The notes beneath the pieces were generated by a model that was not told the origin of the DNA, did no database searches, and saw only the letters and a list, made by a program, of their open reading frames with translations. A program made the translations under genes and the position numbers. A DNA stretch of 64,000 nucleotides from Typha latifolia (taxonomy: Eukaryota > Streptophyta > Magnoliopsida > Poales > Typhaceae). Of this stretch, positions 48,199 to 60,107 are shown piece by piece (position 1 is the first letter of the stretch; each line of letters opens with the position of its first letter). The stretch is from positions 9,850,479 through 9,914,478 of the forward strand of contig CM034109.1 in NCBI GenBank assembly GCA_019914945.1, written 5' to 3'.

Positions 48199-51100
48199 GG
48201 GAGGCAACAAGGAGTGTTTAATCATTTGAGTCATCAATCTAACATTTACTTTCTTCTGGAAGAATGACTTGTTTTCGATCTGTTTAGCTTTGCTGCTTCT
48301 TTTCAATCTGTAGAGACAACCGATAAACTGGAGAATAGCAGGGAATGGCATACCAAGCCCTATGTAAATGCACCAAGTAGAAATGCAAATGTTTACTTGC
48401 AAGCTTGAGATGCATAAGCTAGAATAGTAGAATACTTCTCTAGATCAGAAATTCTATGCACTATAAAGCAACTGAAACAAGGTCATGCTGATCATTACTA
48501 AACTTTCAGTTCAACAGAAATTAGCTCGTGCGATCACGATAAGGCTTTCTTTATCCTCAAGAACCGAAAAATTCGGTTTTCGACTATTAGTTCTTGTGCA
48601 AGATCCAATCATTGAGGAAGTTAGAGCTGGTCCCAATCCACCAAGTAGGACCTTTGCAGCTTGCTTGCTTGCATGCTTGGTGTCAAACTATTCCAAATAG
48701 TGGTGTGAATGTGACCACACAAGATGCTGCCCAAACTTTGGTTGTATCTCAACGAATCAGACAAACCTTTTAGCACACCATTGCCTCTTTCTGATAGCTC
48801 CAGTTGCCAAACCTGGACGCCACCCAAAGGATGCATACAAACTGCTGCAAAAAGAAATTTAGTAGCCCCACCTCCCTCCAACTAAAGTCATATGTGAGCT
48901 GGTAATGTTAGATATGATCTTGGTCTGACATTTATACAGAAAAAGCTGTAGTCAAATTTGCTACCCATTTCTGGACATCCAATTGATCTTCAAAGACTGG
49001 TCACAAATGTAGGTCGATGCACATTCCTGATGATCAGCTTATTTATCGAAAGTTATTCATTTGCTATATGTTTCAAGATCAATTTTACTCAGCATAAATT
49101 ATAGCTTCATAAAATCTCTAATAAGTTAAAGTCATCTGAAAACTTAGGCCTACCTGTCTACCTTCCTCTATAAAATAATATTTCCAAGTCAAAAATTTGA
49201 GAGCCCTTTTCCCATCAGCTGACCCCACAGTTGGGAGGTTTCTTTAATATTCGCGCGAGGGGGAAATAACAGAGTGGTCCCTTTCATTTGGGCCACGCTC
49301 TAAAATTCGGAGACAGCCGAAAGGAAGAAGAGAGTTTTGGTAGAATACGAAAAGAATAAGCCACTGTTTGATTGCAATATGCTCGCAGTTCGCGTCTTAT
49401 CTCTCTATAATAGTTCTTTTTTTTTTGTATGTGCTCCTCCCCATGCTCATGCTCATGCTCTGTTCTCTCTCTGTCTCAACTCTTTTAGAGACAGGGAAAA
49501 AAATATATTCCACGGCGTGCGACGAGCTTTCCTTTGAGGGTGGAAAGCGGAATAGTAGGTCGGAAAGGTGGCCAAAATTAAGCGGACCAGTCCCCAAAGT
49601 TTTTTTGTTATAATATATAGAATGTTTTTTTGTTTTCATTTCGCACCCTATATTATCTATTTATTCCAATTCAGACTCTGTTATTTCACTATTATTAGTT
49701 AGTTGACCCTTTTATCTCTTTTTCTTTAAAAGGCCAATGGATAGTTTGATAAAAGAACATATAATTACAGGGGCATTTTCACTAAATCCTAGTAAACACG
49801 CTGTTTGGATTGCAAAAGATAGGGTCTAAACAGCAACAAACATACATAATGTAGGGTGCTAGAAAAAAATCCCTATAATATATCATCTAATTAGGGGCAA
49901 TTAGCATAGCGACATGTTTAAAAGCATGATGCCACCTAAGTTTAGGGCATAGTTAACACTTCTTTCAATGTATTGCCACTAGATAAAGGACTCATGTACC
50001 TAATAAATAATATATAATTTATCAAAAGATGGATTCCAAAGAGAGGGTCTGATGATCTCAATTGTCACATAGTCATATCATAAGGTGGCTTATTATAATA
50101 ATAATAATTATTATTATTATCATTCTTTATTTTGATATAGAGTTCACCTATGAGATCCACATCCTTCATGAATTCCATCAATGCATTTGTTGCTAGGTGT
50201 GGACTAGATTCATGGTCCCAGAAGAGAAAAAGTAGTAACATTGGAGGTGGAATTATCTACTTTAATAATACTTACATCTCTAATTGTTTAGCAAACTTGA
50301 GGCATAAAGTAGAGTTTAGACATGTGATCATATCAACATGCATAATATTCTCATACATTCTACAAGAAAAAAGACAGAATATTCTTCCACATATAGTAGA
50401 GTTTATAGATGCAAGTTTCAAGCTAAAGAATTGTTACAATTGAGAGCCCAATCATGTGTAAGAAACTATAGACTAATAAAACTAACCAATTATTGTACAT
50501 GCAGATGGTATATACTACAGGTGACATCTCAATACCTCATAGGGAGATGATAACTATTGGGTTTTCCAAGACAAGATGCTTAATAGTCTCTAACCATACT
50601 ACTTGTAGCTGAAATGAAGAGGCATCAAGAGTGCTTTCATGATTAAGCAAGAACAGAAATATAATAATAACACTGCTACTTCAAATCAAAGAATATAATT
50701 GCTGATATTTTGGAAAATTTGTATTTCACTCTATTGTCTCAATGGCATACAAATTTGAAGAATGGGAGAGTCTCCTGCTTCCTCATCCAATTTTGAACAA
50801 GTTAATGTTTTCCTATGAAAAGAGTATAACATCAGAGAAAAGTTGAACCAAAAGAAAGATTCAGCCCACTGCAGCCTAACCCAATATAGAGGTATCATTC
50901 TGCCCTATTGATCAATATCAGATCTCTGTGTCATCTGAACTGCCCAATCTGGGGCCAAGCCCAGCCCCAGCTCTAGTCATAAATAAATATTGCAGATCCA
51001 TGAAAATTAGCCATTGCATATCAGTAAATTCTTAGTTTATTTCTGTTGATATTCCTGATGTTATGCTTCGTACAAAAAGACCCTATATACATTGCCTGTT

Positions 51101-51915
51101 CCACAAGGATAGCCTAATCTATTGCTGGAATGATAAACTAAATCAGGCCTCTTTAGAAGTGCCGCAAAGAGGTTAAAAAATGACATCTTCCTTGAAATAT
51201 AAGACATTTAAACTCCTGGGCCCTGAATTCCTGACTGATTAAGGCTACACAGGAAATCTTATATTAAGATGAAAATCCAAATCACAAGCTGGGGAGATGA
51301 CTATAGTGGATACATTTAATCTAAAAGTAGGGTAGGATCTACTTCCGCCAAGTCCACCAAAATAAGCTAATGTAACATTGCAAGAGGAGGCAACGAGTTA
51401 ATTACTTAATTTTATCTTCGAACTGCCATATTACTGTAAAATCTACTTGAATCAATGACTTGTTGTTGAAGCAGATAACAAGATCAACTAAGAAAAAATG
51501 CAGTAGTATATTCAGATTTACAATGACTAAAAACTTCACCTATTTCGTGTTATTGCCTATGTTACTGGTATTTCCTCTAAGATCCATGTGCATGAAAAAA
51601 AATGGAACAAATACACAACCTATAGCTACTAACAGTGGATTTCTAATTCTAACCAATTTGACTAACTCTTCTTCTTTAACAGACAAGTCATGGCTACTGT
51701 GAATCAAGCCATAAATATGGAAGCTAATTCTTCACATTGTTGCTACTAGCTCTTACCTCATCAAGATACTGGTACATCCAAAGGTACCGAGGTTATTAAG
51801 TAAAGTTATAATTCAGCAAGAAGAATGATTTTTTGAATGAGAAACATCGATTGCTAATAGTTAAAATTAAAGATGTATTCCAAATATTAAGGAACATAAT
51901 AAAAGGACATCAAAC
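48199..51915. other. Convergent intergenic region, Aux/IAA and RNA methyltransferase
   Basis: The left part holds the Aux/IAA 3' UTR. The rest is AT-rich with a CATGCT repeat near 49443-49458 and an ATA/TTA tract at about 50093-50120. Several 60-100 codon frames occur but none resembles a known protein. No gene is supported. Confidence 0.5.
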
Positions 51916-53622
51916 TCATGCAAGAGAACTATTAGGCTTCTCGCTTATCACATGACTATTCCCCTTGACTAAATGGAAAAGTAACACACCTGCTGCCACA
52001 CTAACATTCAAGCTCTCCACAGCAAGAAAGGACTTAAGATCTTGCCCCAATTGACTCTGATCTCCTTCATCTATATCTGCTCCTATTCCTCCAGCATATC
52101 CATCAATACTACCGGGAATTCTGATTAATTGTGTACATGACCTCTCCACCAGAGGTCTTAATCCACTGCCTTCACTACCTAACACAAGGATAGTAGGCTC
52201 CCCAGGTTCAACTTCAGTTAAAGGAATAGCTTTAGGAGCAACTGAACCTCCAAGAACTCGCCACCCATTCTCAGTTGACGAAGACAAGAACTGCATCATG
52301 TTCTTACAAGACCGCAGTTCAATCAGTTCAAGAGACCCCGCGCTCGCTTTGCTAACTACTCCACTCAAAGGAGCAGAATTCTTTGCACACAAGACCACTC
52401 CGTCCGCACCGAAGAAGTAAGCAGATCTGACAATGGCTCCTAAATTCTGAGGATCGGTAACCTCATCTAAAGCGACCCAAATAGGAGCCTTTTGAGTCCC
52501 TAGCGCAATTGGCTCCAATTCCCTTATGTTAATCATTTCTAAGGGAGAAGCATCAAGAACCAAACCTTGATGCGGACGATTATCAACCACCATGTTCAGA
52601 TCATGCTTTGAAGCTTCCACAACCTTCAAACCGATCTTCTCGGCCATCTTCAAGACCTTCTCCACTCCCTTCTTGTCCTTCTTCTTCTTGTTGTTTAGAC
52701 TAAAATCCAACCCTTCCTGAACATATAGAGCATAAAACTCCCTCCTTCCTGCCGTCAAAGCTGCCAAAACTGGGCCAACCCCATAAACACCTTGGCCGAC
52801 CATTCTCGGCAAGCTCGACTCAGTGCCCTCCTTCCATGTCTTTTTACCCCAATTCTCCTGCTTACTCCACTGTCGGACCTGTGGTTTCTCAAACCGAGAC
52901 TCTCGATCACCAAACTGTTTGTACCGATCCTTAATCTTATACCATTTTGGGTTATCTACAGGTTCGGCATGTTCCTCATCCTCTTCCCGCTCAACTCTCT
53001 CTGCCACATGAAAATTCCTATGTTCTAACTCCTCTGTGTTCCTCTCTGTCCTGTCCCATTTCTCTTTTACCAAATTTCCACTATCTTTATCAAAAAATTT
53101 ATCCGCCGACTGTTCCCACGACGAACGCTTAGTCCTCAATGCAGCCCTATCCTCTCCTCGATTTCTTCCCCTGCCTCCATATGCAGCTATCCAAGGAAGC
53201 GCCTTTCCAGCTTTAGCACTGCTACCGTCATCCAAACTCACCTTTCCAGACACAGTGGAGAAGAAAAACCTAGTACGCAGTCCACTCATTCTGTCTACAT
53301 ACCTCGAGTAAGACCCGTTCGAGCTCTTCCGTCGCATACAAGAACTAGAGAAACTTCTGGGTTTTGGAGCAAATCCACTTGTAACGCAAGGAAAGCATCC
53401 AGCTTTCCACAAACTGCTGCTTTCTTCAGCAAAGTTTTCATTTACTTCTCTACTTCCACCGCCTAGCGATTCCCAACAGTACCCAGATAAAAATTTCGAT
53501 CCACTGCTACCCTCCGATGCTCGCAAGCAAAAGCCATCTGAAATATTGGAAAATTTGGGAACTGGGGAGACTCTTGAGAAGAGTGGGAGCGCTGGGGTTT
53601 TGGCAAGGTGGCAGTAGGACAT
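51916..53622 (-). CDS. SpoU/TrmH (SPOUT) family RNA 2'-O-ribose methyltransferase, MRM1-like, organellar
   Basis: The family methylates ribose 2'-OH in large-subunit rRNA or tRNA using S-adenosylmethionine. A single exon encodes 568 residues. The N-terminal half is Ser/Arg-rich then strongly charged (for example VEREEDEEHAEPVDN), consistent with a targeting peptide and a linker. The conserved part begins near residue 280 with the substrate-binding domain (VYGVGPVLAALTAGRREFY). The SPOUT motifs follow: motif 1 DEVTDPQNLGAIVRSAYFFG, motif 2 ILVLGSEGSGLRPLV and motif 3 ESLNVSVAAGVLLFHL. All three are intact, including Asn-Leu-Gly-Ala in motif 1 and Asn-Val-Ser in motif 3. An insertion rich in Asp/Gln (GADIDEGDQSQLGQD) between motifs 2 and 3 is longer than in bacterial TrmB/RlmB-type proteins. 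The target RNA cannot be told from sequence. It is convergent with the Aux/IAA gene. Confidence 0.92.
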   Translation of the reverse strand: MSYCHLAKTPALPLFSRVSPVPKFSNISDGFCLRASEGSSGSKFLSGYCWESLGGGSREVNENFAEESSSLWKAGCFPCVTSGFAPKPRSFSSSCMRRKSSNGSYSRYVDRMSGLRTRFFFSTVSGKVSLDDGSSAKAGKALPWIAAYGGRGRNRGEDRAALRTKRSSWEQSADKFFDKDSGNLVKEKWDRTERNTEELEHRNFHVAERVEREEDEEHAEPVDNPKWYKIKDRYKQFGDRESRFEKPQVRQWSKQENWGKKTWKEGTESSLPRMVGQGVYGVGPVLAALTAGRREFYALYVQEGLDFSLNNKKKKDKKGVEKVLKMAEKIGLKVVEASKHDLNMVVDNRPHQGLVLDASPLEMINIRELEPIALGTQKAPIWVALDEVTDPQNLGAIVRSAYFFGADGVVLCAKNSAPLSGVVSKASAGSLELIELRSCKNMMQFLSSSTENGWRVLGGSVAPKAIPLTEVEPGEPTILVLGSEGSGLRPLVERSCTQLIRIPGSIDGYAGGIGADIDEGDQSQLGQDLKSFLAVESLNVSVAAGVLLFHLVKGNSHVISEKPNSSLA

Positions 53623-55967
53623 AGTGGAGACGACGGGAGATGAGAGGCAGCGAGGAGTCTACACGCTGCGGAATGACCGAAGGAAAGAGATTGTAACTTA
53701 TCGACAACACGCCCGAGAGATGTTTGGCTAAATGCCCCACTGAAAAATGAGCTCCGTCTGCGTTTAATAATGCTGCTGTATTATGTATGTCTATGGTTGC
53801 ATCGCTTCGACAGATAAGTTTTTGCTACAAGTATAGTAAGTAAAAAGACCAAGAGGGTATAACGGGTACTTTCTCCCATATCTCTCTCACACAATATTGT
53901 TGCAAATATTTTGAGAGAGTAGATCGAAATTAAGAACAGTCTACTTTCCACCCCACCTCCACTCTCACAATTTTCTTTTCCAAACTACAGATAATATTAC
54001 ATAGTTTTCCTTCACATCATTTTATGCATAATAGTATTTTAAAAATATTAAAATTATATGTGCTAACATCATTCACTATAAAGTTTTGGGAACTAAATAG
54101 AAATTTTAAATTAACGTAGAGTGAAAAACGAGCAAAAAAAAAAAAGAAAACAAAACAAAATAAAATTATTTGGTGTGAATTTTTCTCTCCAACTTTCCTC
54201 ATTCCTCAATTCTTAAAAACACAAACAGAGAGAGAACATAAGATTCATAGGCCACAGGCCTACGACAGAGTTGAGTTCATCCTGTCCTGGTCCATTCTTT
54301 CTCAGATTTTGCAAGCCAATACTCCTGCCACAATATTTTGAGTTAATTTTCACAACCTATGCAGGAAAACAAAATATTTCGATAGCTTTAGAAGGATGAA
54401 CAACAATTAGGAGCGCACACAAGCTAAACAAAAAATAGCTGCTTTTGCACCCTCCAAGTCTCTGATTCAGTCATCAAAGCAGAAAAATTCTGTCTCATAG
54501 CCTGAGATATAAATCAAATCTGAGTCGAGCATAACAGCCGCCATTTTCGGTGATGTGAATTCCAGCATACATTCCAATGTAACAATGCCTATTTCTAACC
54601 AGCAAAAATGCTAATGATCTTTCCGGTACATGCTAATGGACTATAAGGTAAGGACGAGAAAGCAACAAATCAATCTCTTCATCCAAGTACTCACCTTGTT
54701 CCGGCATAAGCTGGAAGTAGTCAAAGGAAATATTCCTTCATGCCATAGATTACACCAGTTGCAACTAGTGTTTCACATTGCTAGATGATTAAAAGACCAC
54801 AGATGATTTTGATACACTGAGACTTTAAAGCATTAAGGGGCAGGCAGGAAAAATTTCTACTGCTTTTGCGCTGCACAATCTAGCGTATCTAGGTTACTGA
54901 TTTTCAAAAGTAGCAAATCTTACCCAGCTAAACCTAAAACGAATATCTGTCCAGAGAATCTATTACCATTTGGCAAATGATTATGGAAATCTCCAAATTA
55001 GTAAGGAAGGAGGACACCCTTAATTCAAAGAAGCATAGTGGCTACTAGATCTTTCAGCAGAACAATAAGAAAGATAGATATGTAAAAGATAATAGAATCT
55101 GAGCAAGAAAAGGAACGCTTTAATCGTTTTGATTCCATGCAAGATAGTGGAATAGTTGACAATCGCTCCAGATCAATTTGAGAGATAGTGTTGTACTTCA
55201 CAGGAACACTAAAACAGCTGATTATTAAATCATGACAGGTGGTGCTAAAAAGCTGAAAGCAGTTTCAGTCCATCTGCAAATAAGAAAATTATGAAAAAAA
55301 GGCGAATCTTGCACCTGAATAAAATTTTCAGCAGAATGAAATTACTAGTGATTTCACAATCCATATTATGCAATGTGCCTGATAATTCATAAATTTGACA
55401 ACAAAGCAAAAATTCAAGTATCTCATGCACCTAGAAGATTTTAACTAACATAACAAAGATCATCAACAACATTGCCAGAACCTATCCCATGGATGAGATG
55501 GAAAGACAGATCACGGAAAATGTTCAGATTCAATTCAATGATGTGACAAGGGAACATTCATATACAAGAAATTAGATCAAAGCATCAATTGCAACAGATA
55601 CTTGACAATCGATGAAAAAATAACTCAAATCAGCTGAAATACTGCATGTGCTATGGAACTTATTTACTGCAGATATTACAGAACTTATTGTATGAACATA
55701 AAAGGCCGAACCAGTTATTTATTGCTTCCCTACACTATCCAACTTATCCTGATCCAATTTAGCATAATAAAAAAGAGAATAAGAGCTTATTAGATATTAG
55801 ACAAGGAAACTGCAAGGAAGTATGGAAGAATTATACAAACAGGGCCAACAACATTACTAACTGCAAATTGAAGCATAATCTAGGAAGGCAAGCAGGTTCC
55901 AGATAACAACATATCCAGAGTGCTTCAGAACCATAGTGTATGAATTCTAAGTGGCAATTACCGGACC
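53623..55967. other. Region upstream of the methyltransferase and downstream of the HIBADH-like gene
   Basis: About 2.3 kb of AT-rich DNA contains the promoter of the minus-strand methyltransferase at the left and the 3' UTR of the HIBADH-like gene at the right. No gene, RNA gene or clear transposon end was found. Confidence 0.55.
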
Positions 55968-56978
55968 TCAGTTCAGGGCCCCCACTGGCCGGCTGCTAAG
56001 GCAAGTATTATTAAGCCTCTCGATCGCCAGGATCAGTGCCTGCGTCCCCAACCCACCTTCCCCGTGAGCCATCAGCGAAACATATAGCTGCTGCGCCAAT
56101 GCGAGCCCTGGTAATGCCAATCCCATAGCTTGGCATTCCTTCAAACAGATTCCGAGGTCCTTGACAAAGTGATGCACGTAGAACCCCGCCTCCATATCTC
56201 TCTCCAGGATCCTCTTCCCATACAATTCCAACGATTTCGACCCGGCCGCCCCCGTCGAGATCGCCTCCAGCCAATTCCCGACGTGTAGCCCCGCCTTGTG
56301 GGCGTACATCATCCCCTCCACCAATCCCACCATCGTTGACGAGATCGCGATCTGGTTCCCCAGCTTCGCCCTCTGCCCTGATCCGGGCCCGCCCATGTAG
56401 TTTACTTTCCCCATGGTTTGGAAGAGGGGATTGAGTCGGCGGATGACCCCCTCGTCCCCCCCAGCGAAGATGGATAGAGTTCCGTTGCGTGCCCCACGAT
56501 CGCCGCCGGATACGGGGGCGTCGATGGCGGACACGCCCAGGGGGGATGCTACAGCGGCGATCTCAGCGGCGAGGGCTGGGTCGCTGGTGGTCATGTCGAC
56601 GAGGACGGATCCGGGGGAGAGGCCTGCGAGGGCGCCAGAGGAGGGGTCGAGGACGGCGGCGCGGACGTCGGAGGGGTACCCGACGATGAGAAAGACGACG
56701 TCGCTGGCGGCGGCTACGGCATGAGGGGAGGGGGCGATCTTGGCGCCGAGGTCAAGGAGGGGCTGCGCCTTGGAAGCCGTGCGGTTGAAAACGGTGAGGG
56801 AGAAGCCTGCGGAGATGAGGTGGCCCGCCATGGACCGGCCCATGACGCCGGTGCCTATCCAGCCGACGCGGGTGTTGGACGGCGTTATGTTTGAGGAGGA
56901 TCCCATGGCTGTGGAGGTGGTGAAGCGGAGGAGGTAGGGAAGGCGGGTGGAGGAGCGGAGAAGGGAAGGAAGGAGCAT
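55968..56978 (-). CDS. 3-hydroxyisobutyrate dehydrogenase-like protein (beta-hydroxyacid dehydrogenase family)
   Basis: Members reduce or oxidise small beta-hydroxyacids with NAD(P) and include the valine-degradation enzyme. A single exon encodes 336 residues, the usual length. The first about 25 residues (MLLPSLLRSSTRLPYLLRF) are basic and hydrophobic, consistent with a mitochondrial presequence; a second ATG at residue 25 (MGSSSN) could give a shorter form. The Rossmann motif GWIGTGVMGRSMAGHL, VFNRTASKA, substrate-binding DAPVSGGDRGARNGTLSIF and GSGQRAKLGNQ with the family's catalytic-region lysine are all present. The gene is GC-rich relative to its surroundings and intronless, like many plant paralogues of this family (HIBADH-like 1). 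It is divergent from the EF2 relic about 2 kb away. Confidence 0.93.
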   Translation of the reverse strand: MLLPSLLRSSTRLPYLLRFTTSTAMGSSSNITPSNTRVGWIGTGVMGRSMAGHLISAGFSLTVFNRTASKAQPLLDLGAKIAPSPHAVAAASDVVFLIVGYPSDVRAAVLDPSSGALAGLSPGSVLVDMTTSDPALAAEIAAVASPLGVSAIDAPVSGGDRGARNGTLSIFAGGDEGVIRRLNPLFQTMGKVNYMGGPGSGQRAKLGNQIAISSTMVGLVEGMMYAHKAGLHVGNWLEAISTGAAGSKSLELYGKRILERDMEAGFYVHHFVKDLGICLKECQAMGLALPGLALAQQLYVSLMAHGEGGLGTQALILAIERLNNTCLSSRPVGALN

Positions 56979-59027
56979 CGGAGGAAGAAGTCAGTGGTAG
57001 GTTGGTAAATTTAGCTTAGATTGGGTGGAGTTACTAAATTGCCCTTTGTAAATGATAAGGAACGAGCGGGTGGGATTTCCCCTTGGTGTCTTGATGGAGC
57101 CAAGCTTAACGGGTATGGTTCAGATAAAACCATCAACCAATACCCAAAACAATCCGGATCCGGGTACGGATCTGAGACCATGTTTGGTATCACGCCATCC
57201 AACTCGTTATTGCCATCTCCGAGCCAACGGTTGTGATGGAATGATAGAGACGTCTTTCTTCGATCGAACGCATCAAGATATGTGTACTGCTCGAGTAAAT
57301 CACCATGACAAGTGCCACTCGAGAGCTATAAATAAGCTCATGCCATTAGAGAAAGTATGCAGGGTTCCCGAGGTTCGCCGCGGTGGTCATCATCTTAGCG
57401 GAGCAGGAGGTAGAAACCCTAGGTTTTGCTTCCGCTCTGCATGATCTGAGAAATTTATGCTTGCTATTCCTTCGTCCTCGCTTGATTTAGTTTGAAATCT
57501 AGAGTTCTTCTAGTGATCAACATTACCTTTTGATACTTAAAAAAAAAACAAAAACCTTTTGATCGTAGTAGGTCAATGATCAAGTTGATGAGATCATCGG
57601 GACATTGTTTTTATGATATTGATGCTTGATTGTTAAGATAAGTTGTTCTTGTTGATCTGTATCTTGTGATAGTCTCGTTAATTTTTTTTAATATAGATTT
57701 TTGAGTTAGTATGTTCGCAGAAATAGTCGCAGAAATAGTCGAGTTCATTACTCGTAAATATTTACTTGATTTATTATGACTTCTCAGTTACATACGTTGT
57801 AGTTTAACTAGTTTATTTCAAAAAGTCCACTCAATCCGAAGCGTTGTGATGTTATGAGAATCATATGTGTTTGTCTCTTTGTTTCTTTCTTTCTTTTTTC
57901 CTTTGCGTTTAACATGCGACATATAAGATAATAAAATCATGGTTGTCTTACTGAGAAGTTTCTATCATATTGAGAATTTTTTTATCCTCAAGGACAAGAC
58001 AATTTTTGAGTTTTTTTTTTCTTGGTCAGTTGGCAAAATAAAACTTCTATAAACTATGTAATCATGTATTCTTCTGAGTTTTATACTTGCACCTACTACA
58101 TAATTTTCTAATATTATCACAGCAGACCTCTCTTGGTTGACTAACATACTGCATCTTGTCTATGGAAACTGGTCGTGCAACATTATGAAGTTTGTGGCAT
58201 TTGGCAGTGAACCCGCTGAATGCCTTGTCTGCAGGGTACTCTAGGTTTGTTGATAAATGAGATGATGCCTTTGCTAATCAAAAGAAATAATTGCCCATCT
58301 GTTGTTGGGGTGGTTTTTAAGACCAGAAGTCCCATAGTGATATTTGAGTTGCTAGAAGGAGCTTGAATATGACCAAGGAAATGAAGTGCTATGTAGTGGG
58401 TTCTCTGTATTTCGTGTACTTGGTTGGATAGAAATCACAAAATCTTCCAACTAATTATACATCGCCGTCCCAGCAGATCTAATTCACCATATTTATTCTA
58501 TGTTTATCTACTGAACAATAACCAAGAGTGTTGAGACATATAAGAGAGCCAAAATGATGCTGCTGGGATCCAAATAGCGGCTTGGGTGGTTGCGAGAAGA
58601 GATTCTTATTTTGTTGTCGATGTCTGTAATTCTTGTGCTACTATTAGAATCTTAGTGTTTTGTTAGTAGGGCGTTGTATTGTTATTTCTGTTCTTTACTG
58701 GTAGCTGGTGCTAGTTAATAATTTTATAGGCTTGATGCATGTTTTGAAACTTTTATTTGCTGCGATCTGTGATAGAGCAGGATGTATGCTGTGAGTTTTG
58801 AAATGAAACTTAGTCTTTAAGTAGTTATATCATAGATGTAGTGGTGCCTCAAAGGTGCTTCAAGATTCAGTCCTTCTGTTTGCCCCTGTTTTGTTTTTGT
58901 TTTTGTTTTTTTAATTTCTCCATCCTAATGGCAATAAACTTAGTTTTTTATTTCTGACAGAGCTGTTGTTTGTGCTTAACAGGAACATATTTGAGGTTTG
59001 TTTGTGTGATTTGAGAAAGCAGTCAAG
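56979..59027. other. Shared upstream region of HIBADH-like gene and EF2 relic, including EF2 leader intron
   Basis: The left 400 bases form a short divergent promoter. A telo-box at 57414 sits in what looks like the EF2 leader. The remaining about 1.5 kb up to CAG at about 58982 looks like the long leader intron usual for plant EF2 genes, ending shortly before the start codon at 59028. No other gene is visible. Confidence 0.5.
57414..57421 (+). promoter_or_regulatory. Telo-box AAACCCTA upstream of the EF2 relic
   Basis: The sequence AAACCCTAGGTTT contains the telo-box typical of plant translation-factor and ribosomal protein genes. Its position in the likely 5' leader fits the promoter of an ancestral intact EF2 gene. 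Confidence 0.5.
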
Positions 59028-60107
59028 ATGGTGAAGTTCACAGCGGAAGAGCTCCGCAGGATTATGGACTTGAAACACAACATACGCAACATGTCCGTCA
59101 TTGCAAATGTTGATCATGGTATGGGACATCAAGCACTAAACTCTGTCGATTCTCTATTCTATTTCTATTCATAGTTTTACCTTCAACAGTGTAGTAGAAT
59201 TTATCACATAAAACTTGAAGAATATAGTCATTCCCTTTTCTTTTCAATATGCCAGATATCCTCTTTTTCCATGATCTGAGTATTATGAATCTTCTCCTTA
59301 TCATTAGTGCCAAGCGTTAAATCTTCTTGGCTAATCACATCTAATCTTGTTCCTAGTATACTTGGATTTCCATCTTCATCTACCCAACCAAATTATTTGA
59401 TTGCTAACACTACTAAGTATTTTGAGAATTGCTCTTTCAATAATTCAAATTTTACGGTTCCTCTGCTTTTAGCTGTCTCTGTATTGATCGCCCAAGCAAA
59501 GTTTAGCATGAAATGCCCGACAATTTTCTCTGTCTTTCTCTCTTTTCTTTCAGGAAAGTCCACTCTCACTGATTCCCTTGTGGCTGCTGCTGGAATTATC
59601 GCACAAGAAGTTGCTGGGGATGTAAGGATGACTGATACTCGCCAGGATGAAGCAGAACGTGGTATTACAATAAAATCAACTGGGATTTCTCTTTACTATG
59701 AGATGAGCGATGATTCACTGAAGAACTACAAAGGCGACAGAAACGGAAACGCGTATCTAATCAACCTTATTGATTCTCCTGGGCACGTCGACTTCTCTTC
59801 TGAGGTTACAGCAGCCCTCCGTATCACTGACGGAGCTCTGGTGGTTGTTGATTGTGTCGAGGGGGTCTGCGTTCAGACTGAAACTGTTCTACGGCAAGCC
59901 TTAGGTGAGAGGATCACACCTGTCTTGACAGTTAACAAACTTGATCGATGCTTTCTCGAGCTTCAAGTTGAGGGTGAGGAAGCTTATCAAACCTTTCAAC
60001 ATGTGATTGAGAATGCAAATGTCATTATGGCTGTCGTGCAAAATACTCAAATGGGTGAAGAAGCGGAAGTAAAACCCTTCGCCCTCAAACAAATCCAAAT
60101 GGAATAG
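59028..60107 (+). pseudogene. EF2: Elongation factor 2, 5' fragment (G domain only)
   Basis: EF2 is the GTPase that drives ribosomal translocation, normally about 843 residues. Exon 1 (59028-59118) encodes [20 protein letters not shown] and ends in VDHG. After an intron at the position conserved in plant EF2, exon 2 starts at 59554. G1 (NVDHGKST), G2 (ERGITIKST), G3 (DSPGHVDF) and G4 (NKLDR) are all intact. Similarity continues to IENANVIMA near 60033 and then stops abruptly. The frame runs through unrelated sequence to TAG at 60105-60107, giving a 214-residue product. Retained introns and leader show a genomic duplicate, not a retrocopy. Domains II to V are lost, so it cannot act as EF2. A pipeline would probably call it a short EF2-like gene. 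Confidence 0.9.

Noticed and set aside
56413..56937. Arg- and Ala-rich plus-strand frames
   Set aside because: They are antisense shadows of the GC-rich HIBADH-like coding sequence.
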